From Micromonospora haikouensis (GTDB taxonomy: Bacteria > Actinomycetota > Actinomycetes > Mycobacteriales > Micromonosporaceae), in assembly GCF_900091595.1 (NCBI RefSeq), contig NZ_FMCW01000004.1, positions 1 through 64,000 of the forward strand: a stretch of DNA of 64,000 bases. Direction: 5' to 3'. Made by a program: the position numbers and the translations under genes. Position 1 is the stretch's first letter. Each line of letters opens with the position of its first letter. This document shows, piece after piece, positions 1 to 7,330 of this stretch. The notes beneath the pieces are model-generated. The model saw only the letters and a list, made by a program, of their open reading frames with translations, ran no database searches and was not told the origin of the DNA.

Positions 1-210
1 CGAGATCCCCTCACCGCTGTCGACTCGACTCCACTGCCGAGCGATGAACGCCCGTCCCGCATCGACCGAGAACACTCCCGGAACCGTGGTGGCCTCGACA
101 ATCCGCAGATCCTGGGCCGCGGCTCGAACACAGTCCAGATCATCCTCCCGCCAACAACGAAGACGAACAGCCTCATCAACAAGATCGACAGCGGGGTAGG
201 CCAACGACAC
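1..210 (-). CDS. GNAT-family N-acetyltransferase, N-terminal part (cut by window edge)
   Basis: This frame runs off the left edge, so only the first 70 codons are visible. It reads from a GTG at 210; an in-frame stop lies just upstream, so the start cannot be much earlier. The segment VRLRCWREDDLDCVRAAA followed by an EATTVPG-like stretch resembles the N-terminal beta1-alpha1 part of RimJ/RimL-type acetyltransferases, which acylate amino groups with acetyl-CoA. The acetyl-CoA binding motif would lie outside the window, so substrate and activity cannot be judged. No clear Shine-Dalgarno sequence is seen. Confidence 0.6.
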   Translation of the reverse strand, partial: MSLAYPAVDLVDEAVRLRCWREDDLDCVRAAAQDLRIVEATTVPGVFSVDAGRAFIARQWSRVDSGEGIS

Positions 211-328
211 CGAACCAAGCTACGCCACAAGCCGCCCCCGGTCGTCCCCGCCGACGCTGCCCCAGCCCGATTGACCTCCCAGGACAGCCTGGCCACGCTC
301 ATCCGTACCTACCTGGGGACACAAACTC

Positions 329-433
329 GTACGCCGACAGCACCTGCACTTCGAGGTGCACCAGGGCCAGATGTGGAACCAGATCGACCCCGCGCCGTTC
401 CTGCGCGCCCGGGGCATCGACGTGGCCTGCTGA
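329..433 (+). pseudogene. C-terminal remnant of an M23-family (LytM-type) peptidase
   Basis: The frame at 341-433 reads HLHFEVHQGQMWNQIDP and then PFLRARGIDVAC before a TGA. This matches the end of M23 zinc endopeptidases, where HLHFE supplies a metal-binding histidine and the DP..FL segment closes the domain. Nothing upstream continues the peptidase. The preceding bases can be read as the usual DST just before the HLHF motif only with a small deletion or frameshift. It is therefore a degraded scrap of about 30 codons beside the GNAT fragment, probably left by a rearrangement. It is not expected to make a functional protein. Confidence 0.5.
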
Positions 434-487
434 CCGCCCGGCGACGCGCCGGCCGCCGAGGCACCACCGGCGGCCGGCGCCCACCGG

Positions 488-820
488 TCAGCCCAGTTGC
501 TGCGCCAGCCTGTCGAGGCCGCCCCTGATCAGCTGCCCGTAGGCGTCGTCGCCGAGCGCGCCGATGCCCGCCCGGGCCTGCCGGAGGCACTCGCGGGCCC
601 GGTCGAGGTCGCCGAGCCGGCGGTAGCACTCACCGAGGTTGAGGTGCAGCGACGGATAGAGAGCGGCCACCGACATCGGCACCCCGGCCTGCGCCACCCG
701 GTCGTCGGTGAGCAGGTCGGCCGCCGCCAGGGCACGCTGGTCCCAGAGCAGCTCCTCGCGCCGGCCCTGCTGGTGGTGCAACTGCACACCCTCGTTGATC
801 CGGGTGAGCGTCTCGTCCAT
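488..820 (-). CDS. Small TPR-like helical protein
   Basis: A 110-residue protein starting at MDETLTRINEGVQLHHQQG. It is rich in helical repeats, including a segment spelling SLHLNLGECYRRLGDLDRA and then ECLRQARAGI, which fits the A/B helices of a tetratricopeptide repeat. Such proteins usually mediate protein contacts; no enzymatic motif is present. The ATG at 820 is preferred to an upstream in-frame start at 874, which would lie inside the helicase gene. It follows the helicase by 14 bases on the same strand and is probably cotranscribed with it. Its function is unknown. Confidence 0.65.
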   Translation of the reverse strand: MDETLTRINEGVQLHHQQGRREELLWDQRALAAADLLTDDRVAQAGVPMSVAALYPSLHLNLGECYRRLGDLDRARECLRQARAGIGALGDDAYGQLIRGGLDRLAQQLG

Positions 821-834
821 GGTCGTCGGCCGGC

Positions 835-3234
835 TCAGAGCTTGTCGATCGGGGCGTGCCGCAGCACCAGCCACATCGTCTGGTCACCGAAGTCGATCTG
901 CGCCCGCGCCCCCGGGCCGTGGCCCTCCACGGCGAGCACCCGGCCAAGGCCGTACCGCTGGTGGTTGACCCGGTCCCCGGCCGCGACCTTCGGGCCCTGG
1001 GGCAGCTCGCTGGCCGTGGCCAGCCGGCTGCCGTCGACGCCGAGCCGCTTGGCGAGCTGCGCGGCCTTCGGGGTGCCCCCGGTGAAGCCGCCGCCGCGCG
1101 GCGTGCGGTCCGCGCGCCCGCCGACGCCGCCGCCACCGCCGCCCCACGAGGTGTACGTCCCCTCGGTGCGCTCCCAGCGGACCAGCTCCGGCGGCAGCTC
1201 CTCCAGGAACCGCGACGGCGGGTTGTAGGCCGGCTGCCCCCACGCCGAACGGGTCACCGCCCGGGACAGGTAGAGGCGCTGCCGGGCGCGGGTGATCCCC
1301 ACGTACGCCAGCCGCCGCTCCTCCTCCAGCTCCCGGGTGTCACCCAGCGCGCGCAGGTGGGGGAAGACGCCGTCCTCCAGCCCGGTCAGGAACACCACCG
1401 GGAACTCCAGCCCCTTGGCGGTGTGCAGGGTCATCAGGGTGACCACGCCCTGGTGGTCGGGGTCGTCGGAGGGGATCTGGTCGGCGTCGGCGACCAGCGC
1501 CACCTGCTCCAGGAAGCCGGCGAGGGTGGCCCGCTCCCCCTCCTCCCCCAGCGCCTCGACCCGCTCCGTGTACTCCCGGGCGACGCTCACCAGCTCCTGG
1601 AGGTTGTCGACGCGGCCGGCGTCCTGCGGGTCGAGGCTCTCCTCCAGCTCGGTCAGGTAGCCCGAGCGGGTCAGCAGCGCCTCCAGCACCTCCTCCGGGG
1701 TGCCGGTCTCGGCCAGCTCCCGGGCCCCGTCGAGCAGCGCCACGAAGTCGCCGATGCCGTTGGCCGCCCGGGTGGAGATGCCCGGCGCGTCGCCCGCCCG
1801 GCGCAGGGCCGCCCCGAAGGAGATGCGGTCCCGGCTGGACAGGGCCTCCACGCACGCCTCCGCGCGCTCGCCGATGCCCCGGCGGGGGGTGTTGAGGATG
1901 CGGCGCAGGCTGACCGTGTCGTCGTCGTTGACCACCGCCCGCAGGTAAGCCAGAGCGTCGCGGACCTCCTTGCGCTCGTAGAAGCGCACCCCGCCGACCA
2001 CCTTGTAGGGCAGGCCGATCCGGATGAACACCTCCTCGAACACCCGGGACTGGGCGTTGGTGCGGTAGAACACCGCCACGTCGCCGGGGCGGGCCTCGTC
2101 GTCGTCGACCAGCCGGTCGACCTCCCGGCCCACCCAGTCGGCCTCGGCGTGCTCGGTGTCGGCGACGTAGCCGACGATCTGCTCGCCGGCACCGGCGTCG
2201 CTCCACAGGCGCTTGGGCTTGCGGGAGGTGTTGCGGTCGATCACCGCGTTGGCGGCGTTGAGGATGGTCTGGGTGGAGCGGTAGTTCTGCTCCAGCAGGA
2301 TCGTGCGGGCGTCGGTGAAGTCCCGCTCGAACTCCAGGATGTTGCGGATCGTCGCGCCCCGGAACGCGTAGATCGACTGGTCGGCGTCGCCGACCACGCA
2401 CAGCTCCGCCGGCTCGATGCCCTCGGTGCCGGAGACCAGCTCCTTGATCAAGGTGTACTGCGCGTGGTTGGTGTCCTGGTATTCGTCGACCAGCACGTGC
2501 CGGAACCGGCGGCGGTAGCCCTCCGCGACGTGCGGGTGCGACTGGAACAGGTGCACCGTCGTCATGATCAGGTCGTCGAAGTCCAGCGCGTGCGCCTCGC
2601 GCAGCCGCCGCTGGTAGAGCGTGTACGCCTCGGCGAGGGCCCGTTCGTTGGGCCCCTTGGCCCGGCCGGCGAACTCCTCCGGGTCGACCAGCTCGTTCTT
2701 CAGGTTGGACACCTGGGCGGCCAGCCCGCGCGCCGGGTAGCGCTTCGGATCCAGGTCCAGCTCGCGGGCGACGAGCTGCATCAGGCGGCGGGAGTCGTCG
2801 GCGTCGTAGATCGAGAAGCTCGACTTCAGGCCGGCGTGCTCGTGCTCGGCCCGCAGGATGCGCACGCACGCCGAGTGGAACGTCGACACCCACATCAGCC
2901 GGGCGCGCGGGCCGACGAGGTGGGTCACCCGCTCCTTCATCTCGCCGGCGGCCTTGTTGGTGAAGGTGATCGCGATGATCTCGCCGGGGTGGACGTCCCG
3001 GGCCGCCAGCAGGTAGGCGATCCGATGGGTGAGCACCCGGGTCTTGCCGGAGCCGGCGCCGGCCACGATGAGCAGCGGCGAGCCGGCGTGCACGACGGCG
3101 TCGCGCTGGGGCCCGTTCAGGCCCTCCACCAGGGCCTGCGGGTCGAGGCGGACGGCCGGGCCGGACCGGCGCGGCGGGGCCGGCGCGGGCTCGGGCTCGG
3201 ACGGGGACGCGGGGATGTCGAAGAGAGGCTGCAT
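835..3234 (-). CDS. pcrA: UvrD/PcrA-type ATP-dependent 3'-5' DNA helicase
   Basis: A 799-residue superfamily 1A helicase that unwinds DNA in nucleotide excision and mismatch repair and removes recombinase from DNA. Motifs seen in order are the Q-motif region LNGPQRDAV, Walker A GAGSGKTRVL (about residue 58), ITFTNKAAGEMKER (Ia), DEYQDTN (motif II), GDADQSIYAFRGA (III), LEQNYRST (IV), VTLMTLHTAKGLEFPVVFL (V) and RLAYVGITRARQRLYL (VI). The C-terminus carries the extended linker and Tudor-like region, with GDRVNHQRYGLGRVL, typical of actinobacterial PcrA/UvrD1. The length is normal. It reads from ATG at 3234 with no strong Shine-Dalgarno sequence. It is divergent from the 5'-nucleotidase gene. 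Confidence 0.95.
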   Translation of the reverse strand: MQPLFDIPASPSEPEPAPAPPRRSGPAVRLDPQALVEGLNGPQRDAVVHAGSPLLIVAGAGSGKTRVLTHRIAYLLAARDVHPGEIIAITFTNKAAGEMKERVTHLVGPRARLMWVSTFHSACVRILRAEHEHAGLKSSFSIYDADDSRRLMQLVARELDLDPKRYPARGLAAQVSNLKNELVDPEEFAGRAKGPNERALAEAYTLYQRRLREAHALDFDDLIMTTVHLFQSHPHVAEGYRRRFRHVLVDEYQDTNHAQYTLIKELVSGTEGIEPAELCVVGDADQSIYAFRGATIRNILEFERDFTDARTILLEQNYRSTQTILNAANAVIDRNTSRKPKRLWSDAGAGEQIVGYVADTEHAEADWVGREVDRLVDDDEARPGDVAVFYRTNAQSRVFEEVFIRIGLPYKVVGGVRFYERKEVRDALAYLRAVVNDDDTVSLRRILNTPRRGIGERAEACVEALSSRDRISFGAALRRAGDAPGISTRAANGIGDFVALLDGARELAETGTPEEVLEALLTRSGYLTELEESLDPQDAGRVDNLQELVSVAREYTERVEALGEEGERATLAGFLEQVALVADADQIPSDDPDHQGVVTLMTLHTAKGLEFPVVFLTGLEDGVFPHLRALGDTRELEEERRLAYVGITRARQRLYLSRAVTRSAWGQPAYNPPSRFLEELPPELVRWERTEGTYTSWGGGGGGVGGRADRTPRGGGFTGGTPKAAQLAKRLGVDGSRLATASELPQGPKVAAGDRVNHQRYGLGRVLAVEGHGPGARAQIDFGDQTMWLVLRHAPIDKL

Positions 3235-3439
3235 CGCACGGCGAGTCTATGCCGCCGGCCGGACACTTCCCGACAGCGCGGCCCCCGACGCGACCGGTCG
3301 GGGCGAGCGGGGAGACCGGGGGACACCAGGAAGAGACCAACCCGTCACCCGTCCGGCTCTGGCGCGGCCGTCCCCGATCCACAACGATGGCTGATGAACC
3401 CCCACTTCCTCCCCCGTACACGATTTTGGGAGAAAAACC

Positions 3440-5290
3440 ATGAGTCAACCGCGCTCGCGCGGTCGGGCGGTGCTGCGTCACCTCGCCGCGCCGGCCCTCG
3501 CACTGGCTGTCGTCGCCACGCTGCCGGCCGCCACGCGGCCCGCGCCGGCCCCGGCCGCCGACCCCTGGGCGGCCCTCGCCCCGGTCTCGGTCTCCTACGC
3601 CAAGCCCACCGGCGGCGAGGTCAAGGGCAACTTCCTCAGCTACAACGACTTCCACGGCGCGATCGACCCGCCGGCGGGCAGCGGTGCCGTGGTCAACGGC
3701 ACCCCGGCCGGCGGCGTGGAATACCTCGCCACCTGGCTCAAGAAGCTGCGCGCCGAGGCCAAGGCCGAGGGGCGGGTCACCACCACCGTCGGCGCGGGCG
3801 ACCTGATCGGCGCGACGCCGCTGGTCAGCGCCGCGTTCCACGACGAGCCGACCATCGAGCTGATGGACCAGATCGGCCTGGAGATCAGCTCCGTCGGCAA
3901 CCACGAGTTCGACGAGGGCGTCGACGAGCTGATCCGGCTCAACAAGGGCGGCTGCCACCCGGTCGACGGCTGCCAGGACGGCGACGGCTTCAAGGGCGCG
4001 AAGTTCACCTACCTCGCCGCCAACACCATCAGCAAGAAGACCAAGCTGCCGATCCTGCCCCCGGTCGACGTCAAGTTCGTCGGCGGCGTGCCCGTCGGCT
4101 TCGTCGGGGTCACCCTGGAGGGCACCCCCGGCATCGTCAACCCGGCCGGCATCACCAGCGTCACCTTCGCCGACGAGGTGGAGACCGCCAACAAGTGGGG
4201 CGGCCTGCTCAAGCTGTTCGGCGTCAAGGCGATGGTGCTGCTGGTGCACGAGGGCGGCGCGCAGTCCCCGCCGCCGAGCACCCCCGGCGTCTCCGACTGC
4301 GCCAACTTCTCGGGCCCGATCGTCGACATCGTCAAGGGCCTGCGGCCCGAGTTCGGCCTCGTCGTCTCCGGCCACACCCACCGGTTCTACTCGTGCTCGC
4401 TGCCGAACTCGTCCGGCCAGCCCAGCGTGGTCACCAGCGCCGGCAACAACGGCCAGCTGATCACCGACGTCGACTACTCCCTCAACCGGCGCACCGGCCG
4501 GTTCACCGGGATCTCGGCCCGCAACGTCATCGTCGAGAACGGCGTCCGCAACGCCGACGGCACCTGGCAGCAGACCAGCCCCGGCGTGTACGCCCGCAAC
4601 CCCGACCTGGTGGACGCGGGCGCGAAGGCGCTGGCCGACAAGTACCGCACGGCGGTCGCCCCGATCGCCAACAAGGTGGTCGGCAAGATCAGCGCCGACA
4701 TCGTCCGCGACGCCCTGCCCAACGGCGAGAGCCCGCTCGGCGACGTGATCGCCGACGCGCAGCTTGCGTACACGAAGAGCAACGGGGCGCAGATCGCGCT
4801 CATGAACCCGGGCGGTGTGCGGGCCTCCATGTCGTACGGGGCGTCGGCCGGTGGCGAGGCGCCGGGCGAGGTGACGTACGGCGAGGCGTTCGCCGTGCAG
4901 CCGTTCAACAACCTCGTGGTCACCCAGACCTTCACCGGGGCGCAGCTCAAGAACGTACTGGAGCAGCAGTTCGTGGGCTTCAACGGGCAGACCGCCCAGC
5001 GGATCCTCCAGGTCTCGGCCGGGCTGACCTACTCGTACGACAGCACCGCCCCGGCGGGCTCCCGGGTGAGCGCCCTGGCGCTGAACGGGACCCCGATCGA
5101 CCCGGCGGCCAGCTACCAGGTCACCACGAACGACTTCCTGGCCAACGGCGGCGACGGCTTCACCGAGCTGAAGGGCGGCACCGGCCGCACCACCGCCCCC
5201 GGCTTCGACGTCGACGCGCTGGTGGCGTACGTGGGCGCGGGCGACCCGGTCGCCCCGGGCCCGGCGAACCGCATCACCCGCCTCGGCTGA
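3440..5290 (+). CDS. Secreted bifunctional metallophosphatase / 5'-nucleotidase
   Basis: A 616-residue exported hydrolase, likely removing phosphate from extracellular nucleotides or cyclic nucleotides. Residues 1-40 form a Sec signal (arginines, then a hydrophobic LAAPALALAVVATLPAA stretch and an alanine-rich cleavage region). The metallophosphatase domain shows NDFHGAI, GAGDLIG, GNHEFDEG, a LVHEGG segment and SGHTHRFYSC, the usual dimetal ligands. The C-terminal 5'-nucleotidase domain contains GESPLGDVIADAQL, MNPGGVRAS and the substrate-loop region NDFLANGGDGFTEL. It starts at an ATG 8-9 bases after GGGAGAA, a good ribosome site. A palindromic repeat begins 6 bases after its stop. Confidence 0.93.
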   Translation: MSQPRSRGRAVLRHLAAPALALAVVATLPAATRPAPAPAADPWAALAPVSVSYAKPTGGEVKGNFLSYNDFHGAIDPPAGSGAVVNGTPAGGVEYLATWLKKLRAEAKAEGRVTTTVGAGDLIGATPLVSAAFHDEPTIELMDQIGLEISSVGNHEFDEGVDELIRLNKGGCHPVDGCQDGDGFKGAKFTYLAANTISKKTKLPILPPVDVKFVGGVPVGFVGVTLEGTPGIVNPAGITSVTFADEVETANKWGGLLKLFGVKAMVLLVHEGGAQSPPPSTPGVSDCANFSGPIVDIVKGLRPEFGLVVSGHTHRFYSCSLPNSSGQPSVVTSAGNNGQLITDVDYSLNRRTGRFTGISARNVIVENGVRNADGTWQQTSPGVYARNPDLVDAGAKALADKYRTAVAPIANKVVGKISADIVRDALPNGESPLGDVIADAQLAYTKSNGAQIALMNPGGVRASMSYGASAGGEAPGEVTYGEAFAVQPFNNLVVTQTFTGAQLKNVLEQQFVGFNGQTAQRILQVSAGLTYSYDSTAPAGSRVSALALNGTPIDPAASYQVTTNDFLANGGDGFTELKGGTGRTTAPGFDVDALVAYVGAGDPVAPGPANRITRLG

Positions 5291-5296
5291 GCTGTG

Positions 5297-5348
5297 TAAG
5301 GAGGGGCCCCTTGTTAACGCATACGGTCGAGAAGGGGCCCCTTCTCAC
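5297..5348 (+). repeat. GC-rich palindromic repeat, copy 1
   Basis: About 52 bases beginning TAAGGAGGGGCCCCTTGTTA and ending GAAGGGGCCCCTTCTCAC. It contains two GGGGCCCC-centred palindromes separated by a GTTAACGC-type spacer. It begins 6 bases after the 5'-nucleotidase stop and points the same way as that gene. The other copies are at 24090, 36891, 40682, 47888 and 62837. As RNA, each palindromic half could form a hairpin, so a role in 3'-end formation or stability is possible. Confidence 0.9.
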
Positions 5349-5378
5349 ACCTCCCGCCCGGGGAGTCGGCGCGAGTGC

Positions 5379-5408
5379 TTGCGCGGGGGGTCGGGAGGTC
5401 GGCATACT
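5379..5408 (+). promoter_or_regulatory. Promoter of the chorismate mutase leader
   Basis: TTGCGC at 5379-5384 and CATACT at 5403-5408 are separated by 18 bases and match the actinobacterial housekeeping -35 and -10 pattern. The expected transcription start, 7-8 bases after the -10 box, falls at about the GTG of the leader peptide (5416). That predicts a leaderless leader peptide. It is inferred from sequence only. Confidence 0.5.
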
Positions 5409-5415
5409 CGACGAC

Positions 5416-5481
5416 GTGTTCGGTCAGCGCTTCTACTTTTACTACGGCTCCGGGAGTCCGGCAGCCGTGGGTCGCGCCTGA
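5416..5481 (+). CDS. Phe/Tyr-rich leader peptide of a transcription attenuator
   Basis: A 21-codon open frame from GTG to TGA reads VFGQRFYFYYGSGSPAAVGRA. Residues 6-10 are Phe-Tyr-Phe-Tyr-Tyr, and another Phe is at position 2. One of these is a TTT codon, which is rare in so GC-rich a genome. It lies between a promoter and a strong terminator hairpin directly before the chorismate mutase gene, whose products prephenate, Phe and Tyr are the matching amino acids. This is the architecture of a classical ribosome-mediated attenuator. No Shine-Dalgarno sequence is placed for the GTG, which fits leaderless initiation. The role is an inference from composition and position. Confidence 0.75.
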   Translation: MFGQRFYFYYGSGSPAAVGRA

Positions 5482-5516
5482 TCAGATCAGACCTACGAAA
5501 GCCCCGGGCTCTGGAG
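5448..5516 (+). promoter_or_regulatory. Predicted antiterminator pairing
   Basis: CTCCGGGAGTCCGG (5448-5461), just after the FYFYY codons, can pair with CCGGGCTCTGGAG (5504-5516): CTCC with GGAG, GAG with CTC, a T-G contact, and CCGG with CCGG, leaving a GG/T mismatch. The second partner is most of the 5' arm and loop of the terminator at 5498-5529, so the two structures exclude each other. A ribosome paused on the first Phe/Tyr codons would leave the 5' partner free. No energies were calculated. Confidence 0.45.
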
Positions 5517-5530
5517 AGCCCGGGGCTTTT
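5498..5530 (+). terminator. Attenuator terminator before chorismate mutase
   Basis: AAAGCCCCGGGCTCT (5498-5512) is followed by GG and then its exact complement AGAGCCCGGGGCTTT (5515-5529), giving a 15-base perfect inverted repeat that ends in a T run. It lies 17 bases after the leader-peptide stop and 48 bases before the chorismate mutase ATG. It is therefore positioned to stop transcription before the structural gene. Confidence 0.85.
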
Positions 5531-5577
5531 CCGTCCCGGGATCCGGGCACCGGGCCCGACGTCCGAGGGGTACGGCG

Positions 5578-6189
5578 ATGATGACAGACGTGATGGAGCA
5601 GAACGGCAGCTTGGCGCGGTCGCGGTCGCAGGGTGACCAGAGCGGCGGCGTCCAGGCCAACGCCGGCAACGGTGGCACGGGCAGCGGGAACGCGGGCGCT
5701 GTCGGCGGCGCGAACGCGGGCGCTGGCCTGCCCGCCAACGGGAACGCGGGCGCGGGTGCCGCCGGCAACGGGAACACGGGTGCCGCCGGCGGTGGCAACG
5801 CGGGTGCCGCCGGCAAGGCCGGCAACGTGGGTGGCGGCAGCGGCGGCCCGGTTTCCGCCGGCAAGGCGGGCAACACGGGCGTCGGGCGGGGCGAGGCGAC
5901 GCCTCCGGTCGCCGGTTCGACCCGGACCGGCACCGACGACTCGGCGGCGGCGGAGCGGATCGTCGCCATCCGGGAGCGGATCGACGAGATCGACCGCACG
6001 CTGATCGCCCTGTGGCAGGAGCGGGCCGCCCTGTCGCAGGAGGTGGGCGCGACCCGGATGGCCTCCGGGGGCACCCGGCTGGTGCTGTCGCGGGAGCGGG
6101 AGATCCTGGAGCGGTTCCGGCAGGTCCTCGGGGCTGACGGCACCCAACTGGCCCTGCTGCTGCTCCGCGCCGGCCGGGGCCCGCTGTAG
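5578..6189 (+). CDS. Chorismate mutase (AroQ type) with a long Gly/Ala/Asn-repeat N-terminus
   Basis: A 203-residue protein. The C-terminal third (about residues 125-203) is an all-helical AroQ chorismate mutase domain that converts chorismate to prephenate for Phe and Tyr synthesis. It begins IVAIRERIDEIDRTLIALWQ and contains TRMASGGTR and LSREREILERF, the arginine and glutamate segments of the active site. The usual AroQ lysine is replaced by Ala in EVGATR, with Arg two places on, as I recall from other actinobacterial forms. Residues 25-105 are a low-complexity repeat of NAG, NGN and GGN units not expected in this enzyme. It starts at ATG 5578; nearby ATG codons at 5581 and 5593 are alternatives. 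Expression is likely attenuated by the leader at 5416-5530. Confidence 0.85.
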   Translation: MMTDVMEQNGSLARSRSQGDQSGGVQANAGNGGTGSGNAGAVGGANAGAGLPANGNAGAGAAGNGNTGAAGGGNAGAAGKAGNVGGGSGGPVSAGKAGNTGVGRGEATPPVAGSTRTGTDDSAAAERIVAIRERIDEIDRTLIALWQERAALSQEVGATRMASGGTRLVLSREREILERFRQVLGADGTQLALLLLRAGRGPL

Positions 6190-6213
6190 GGGCGCAGGCG
6201 GGACCAGTGGAAA

Positions 6214-6250
6214 ACCGCCTGCCGGCGTCTTCAGGACGCCGGCAGGCGGT
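6214..6250. terminator. Terminator hairpin between convergent genes
   Basis: ACCGCCTGCCGGCGTC (6214-6229), a 5-base loop and GACGCCGGCAGGCGGT (6235-6250) form a perfect 16-base stem between the chorismate mutase stop and the convergent ABC transporter gene. An A run lies just to its left, which gives a U run for minus-strand transcripts. Confidence 0.75.
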
Positions 6251-6261
6251 CGGATGTCGCA

Positions 6262-6285
6262 GGCCTGCCGAAGCTTCGGCAGGCC
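6262..6285. terminator. Second palindrome in the same convergent gap
   Basis: GGCCTGCCGAAGCTTCGGCAGGCC is a perfect 24-base palindrome lying 12 bases after the first hairpin. It shares the GCCTGCC core of that hairpin. It may be a second terminator, acting mostly on minus-strand transcripts of the peptide transporter. Confidence 0.5.
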
Positions 6286-6316
6286 AGCCGGGATTCGGTC
6301 GGTCAGCTGGGGAGGC

Positions 6317-7330
6317 TCACACCTCGTGGCTGGCGACGATCTCGCGCTTCTCCGCGAAGTGGCAGGCGCTCGGGTGGTCCGAGCCGGAGCGGATCTCCAG
6401 CAGCGGGACCTGCTCGGCGCAGACGTCCTGCGCCTTCCAGCACCGGGTGCGGAACCGGCAGCCCGAGGGCGGGCTGACCGGCGACGGCACGTCGCCGGTG
6501 AGCCGGATGATCGCCTTCTGGTCTCGCAGCGTCGGGTCCGGCACCGGCACCGCCGACAGCAGCGCCTGCGTGTACGGGTGGGTGGGGCGCTCGTAGATCT
6601 CGTCCTCGGTGCCGATCTCGACGATCTTGCCGAGGTACATGACCGCGACGCGGTCCGACAGGTGCCGGACCACCGACAGGTCGTGGGCGATGAAGACGTA
6701 CGACAGGCCGAGCTCGGCCTGGAGCTTCTCCAGCAGGTTCATCACCTGGGCCTGGATGGACACGTCCAGGGCCGACACCGGCTCGTCGCAGATGATGATC
6801 TCCGGCCGCAGGGCGAGGGCCCGGGCGATGCCGATGCGCTGCCGCTGGCCGCCGGAGAACTGGTGCGGGTACCGGTTGATGTGCTCCGGGTTCAGGCCGA
6901 CGAGGTCGAGCAGTTCCTTGACCTTGTCCCGCCGGCTGCCCTTCGGGGCCACCTCGGGGTGGATCTCGAACGGCTCGCCGATCAGGTCGCCGACCGTCAT
7001 CCGCGGGTTCAGCGAGGTGTACGGGTCCTGCATGACCAGCTGGATCTGGCGGCGCAGCCGGCGCAGGGCGCCGCCGGAGAGCTTGGAGATGTCCTGGCCC
7101 TTGTAGTTGACGCTGCCGGCGGTCGGCCGTTCCAGGTTCATCAGCACCCGGGCCAGCGTGGACTTGCCGCAGCCGGACTCGCCGACCACGCCGAGCGTCT
7201 CGCCGGCCTTGAGCTCCAGCGACACCCCGTCGACGGCCTTGACGTGCCCGATGGTCTTCTTGAACACCACGCCGCGGGTGACGGGGTAGTGCTTGACCAG
7301 GTCACGGACTTCGAGGATGTTCTCAGTCAC
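6317..7330 (-). CDS. Peptide ABC transporter ATP-binding protein (DppF/OppF type)
   Basis: A 337-residue cytoplasmic ATPase that powers dipeptide or oligopeptide import. It shows Walker [10 protein letters not shown], the Q-loop region, signature [15 protein letters not shown] (as [10 protein letters not shown]), Walker [13 protein letters not shown] and the switch histidine in FIAHDLSVV. The C-terminal oligopeptide-transporter extension, with [14 protein letters not shown] and its cysteine cluster, is present. It starts at GTG 7330 and overlaps the end of the upstream ATPase gene by 8 bases, so the two are translationally coupled. It is the last gene of a five-gene minus-strand operon that ends at the hairpins near 6214-6285. 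Confidence 0.92.
   Translation of the reverse strand: MTENILEVRDLVKHYPVTRGVVFKKTIGHVKAVDGVSLELKAGETLGVVGESGCGKSTLARVLMNLERPTAGSVNYKGQDISKLSGGALRRLRRQIQLVMQDPYTSLNPRMTVGDLIGEPFEIHPEVAPKGSRRDKVKELLDLVGLNPEHINRYPHQFSGGQRQRIGIARALALRPEIIICDEPVSALDVSIQAQVMNLLEKLQAELGLSYVFIAHDLSVVRHLSDRVAVMYLGKIVEIGTEDEIYERPTHPYTQALLSAVPVPDPTLRDQKAIIRLTGDVPSPVSPPSGCRFRTRCWKAQDVCAEQVPLLEIRSGSDHPSACHFAEKREIVASHEV

Noticed and set aside
5297..5348. Repeat copy 1 as a simple rho-independent terminator only
   Set aside because: It has no U run, and the same sequence occurs inside two coding regions, so termination cannot be its sole explanation.
856..5481. A very long open frame on the plus strand opposite the helicase gene
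   Set aside because: It is antisense to pcrA and out of frame with the 5'-nucleotidase, has the Arg/Gly/Val bias of shadow frames in GC-rich DNA and no recognisable domain. Only its last 21 codons are real, as the leader peptide.
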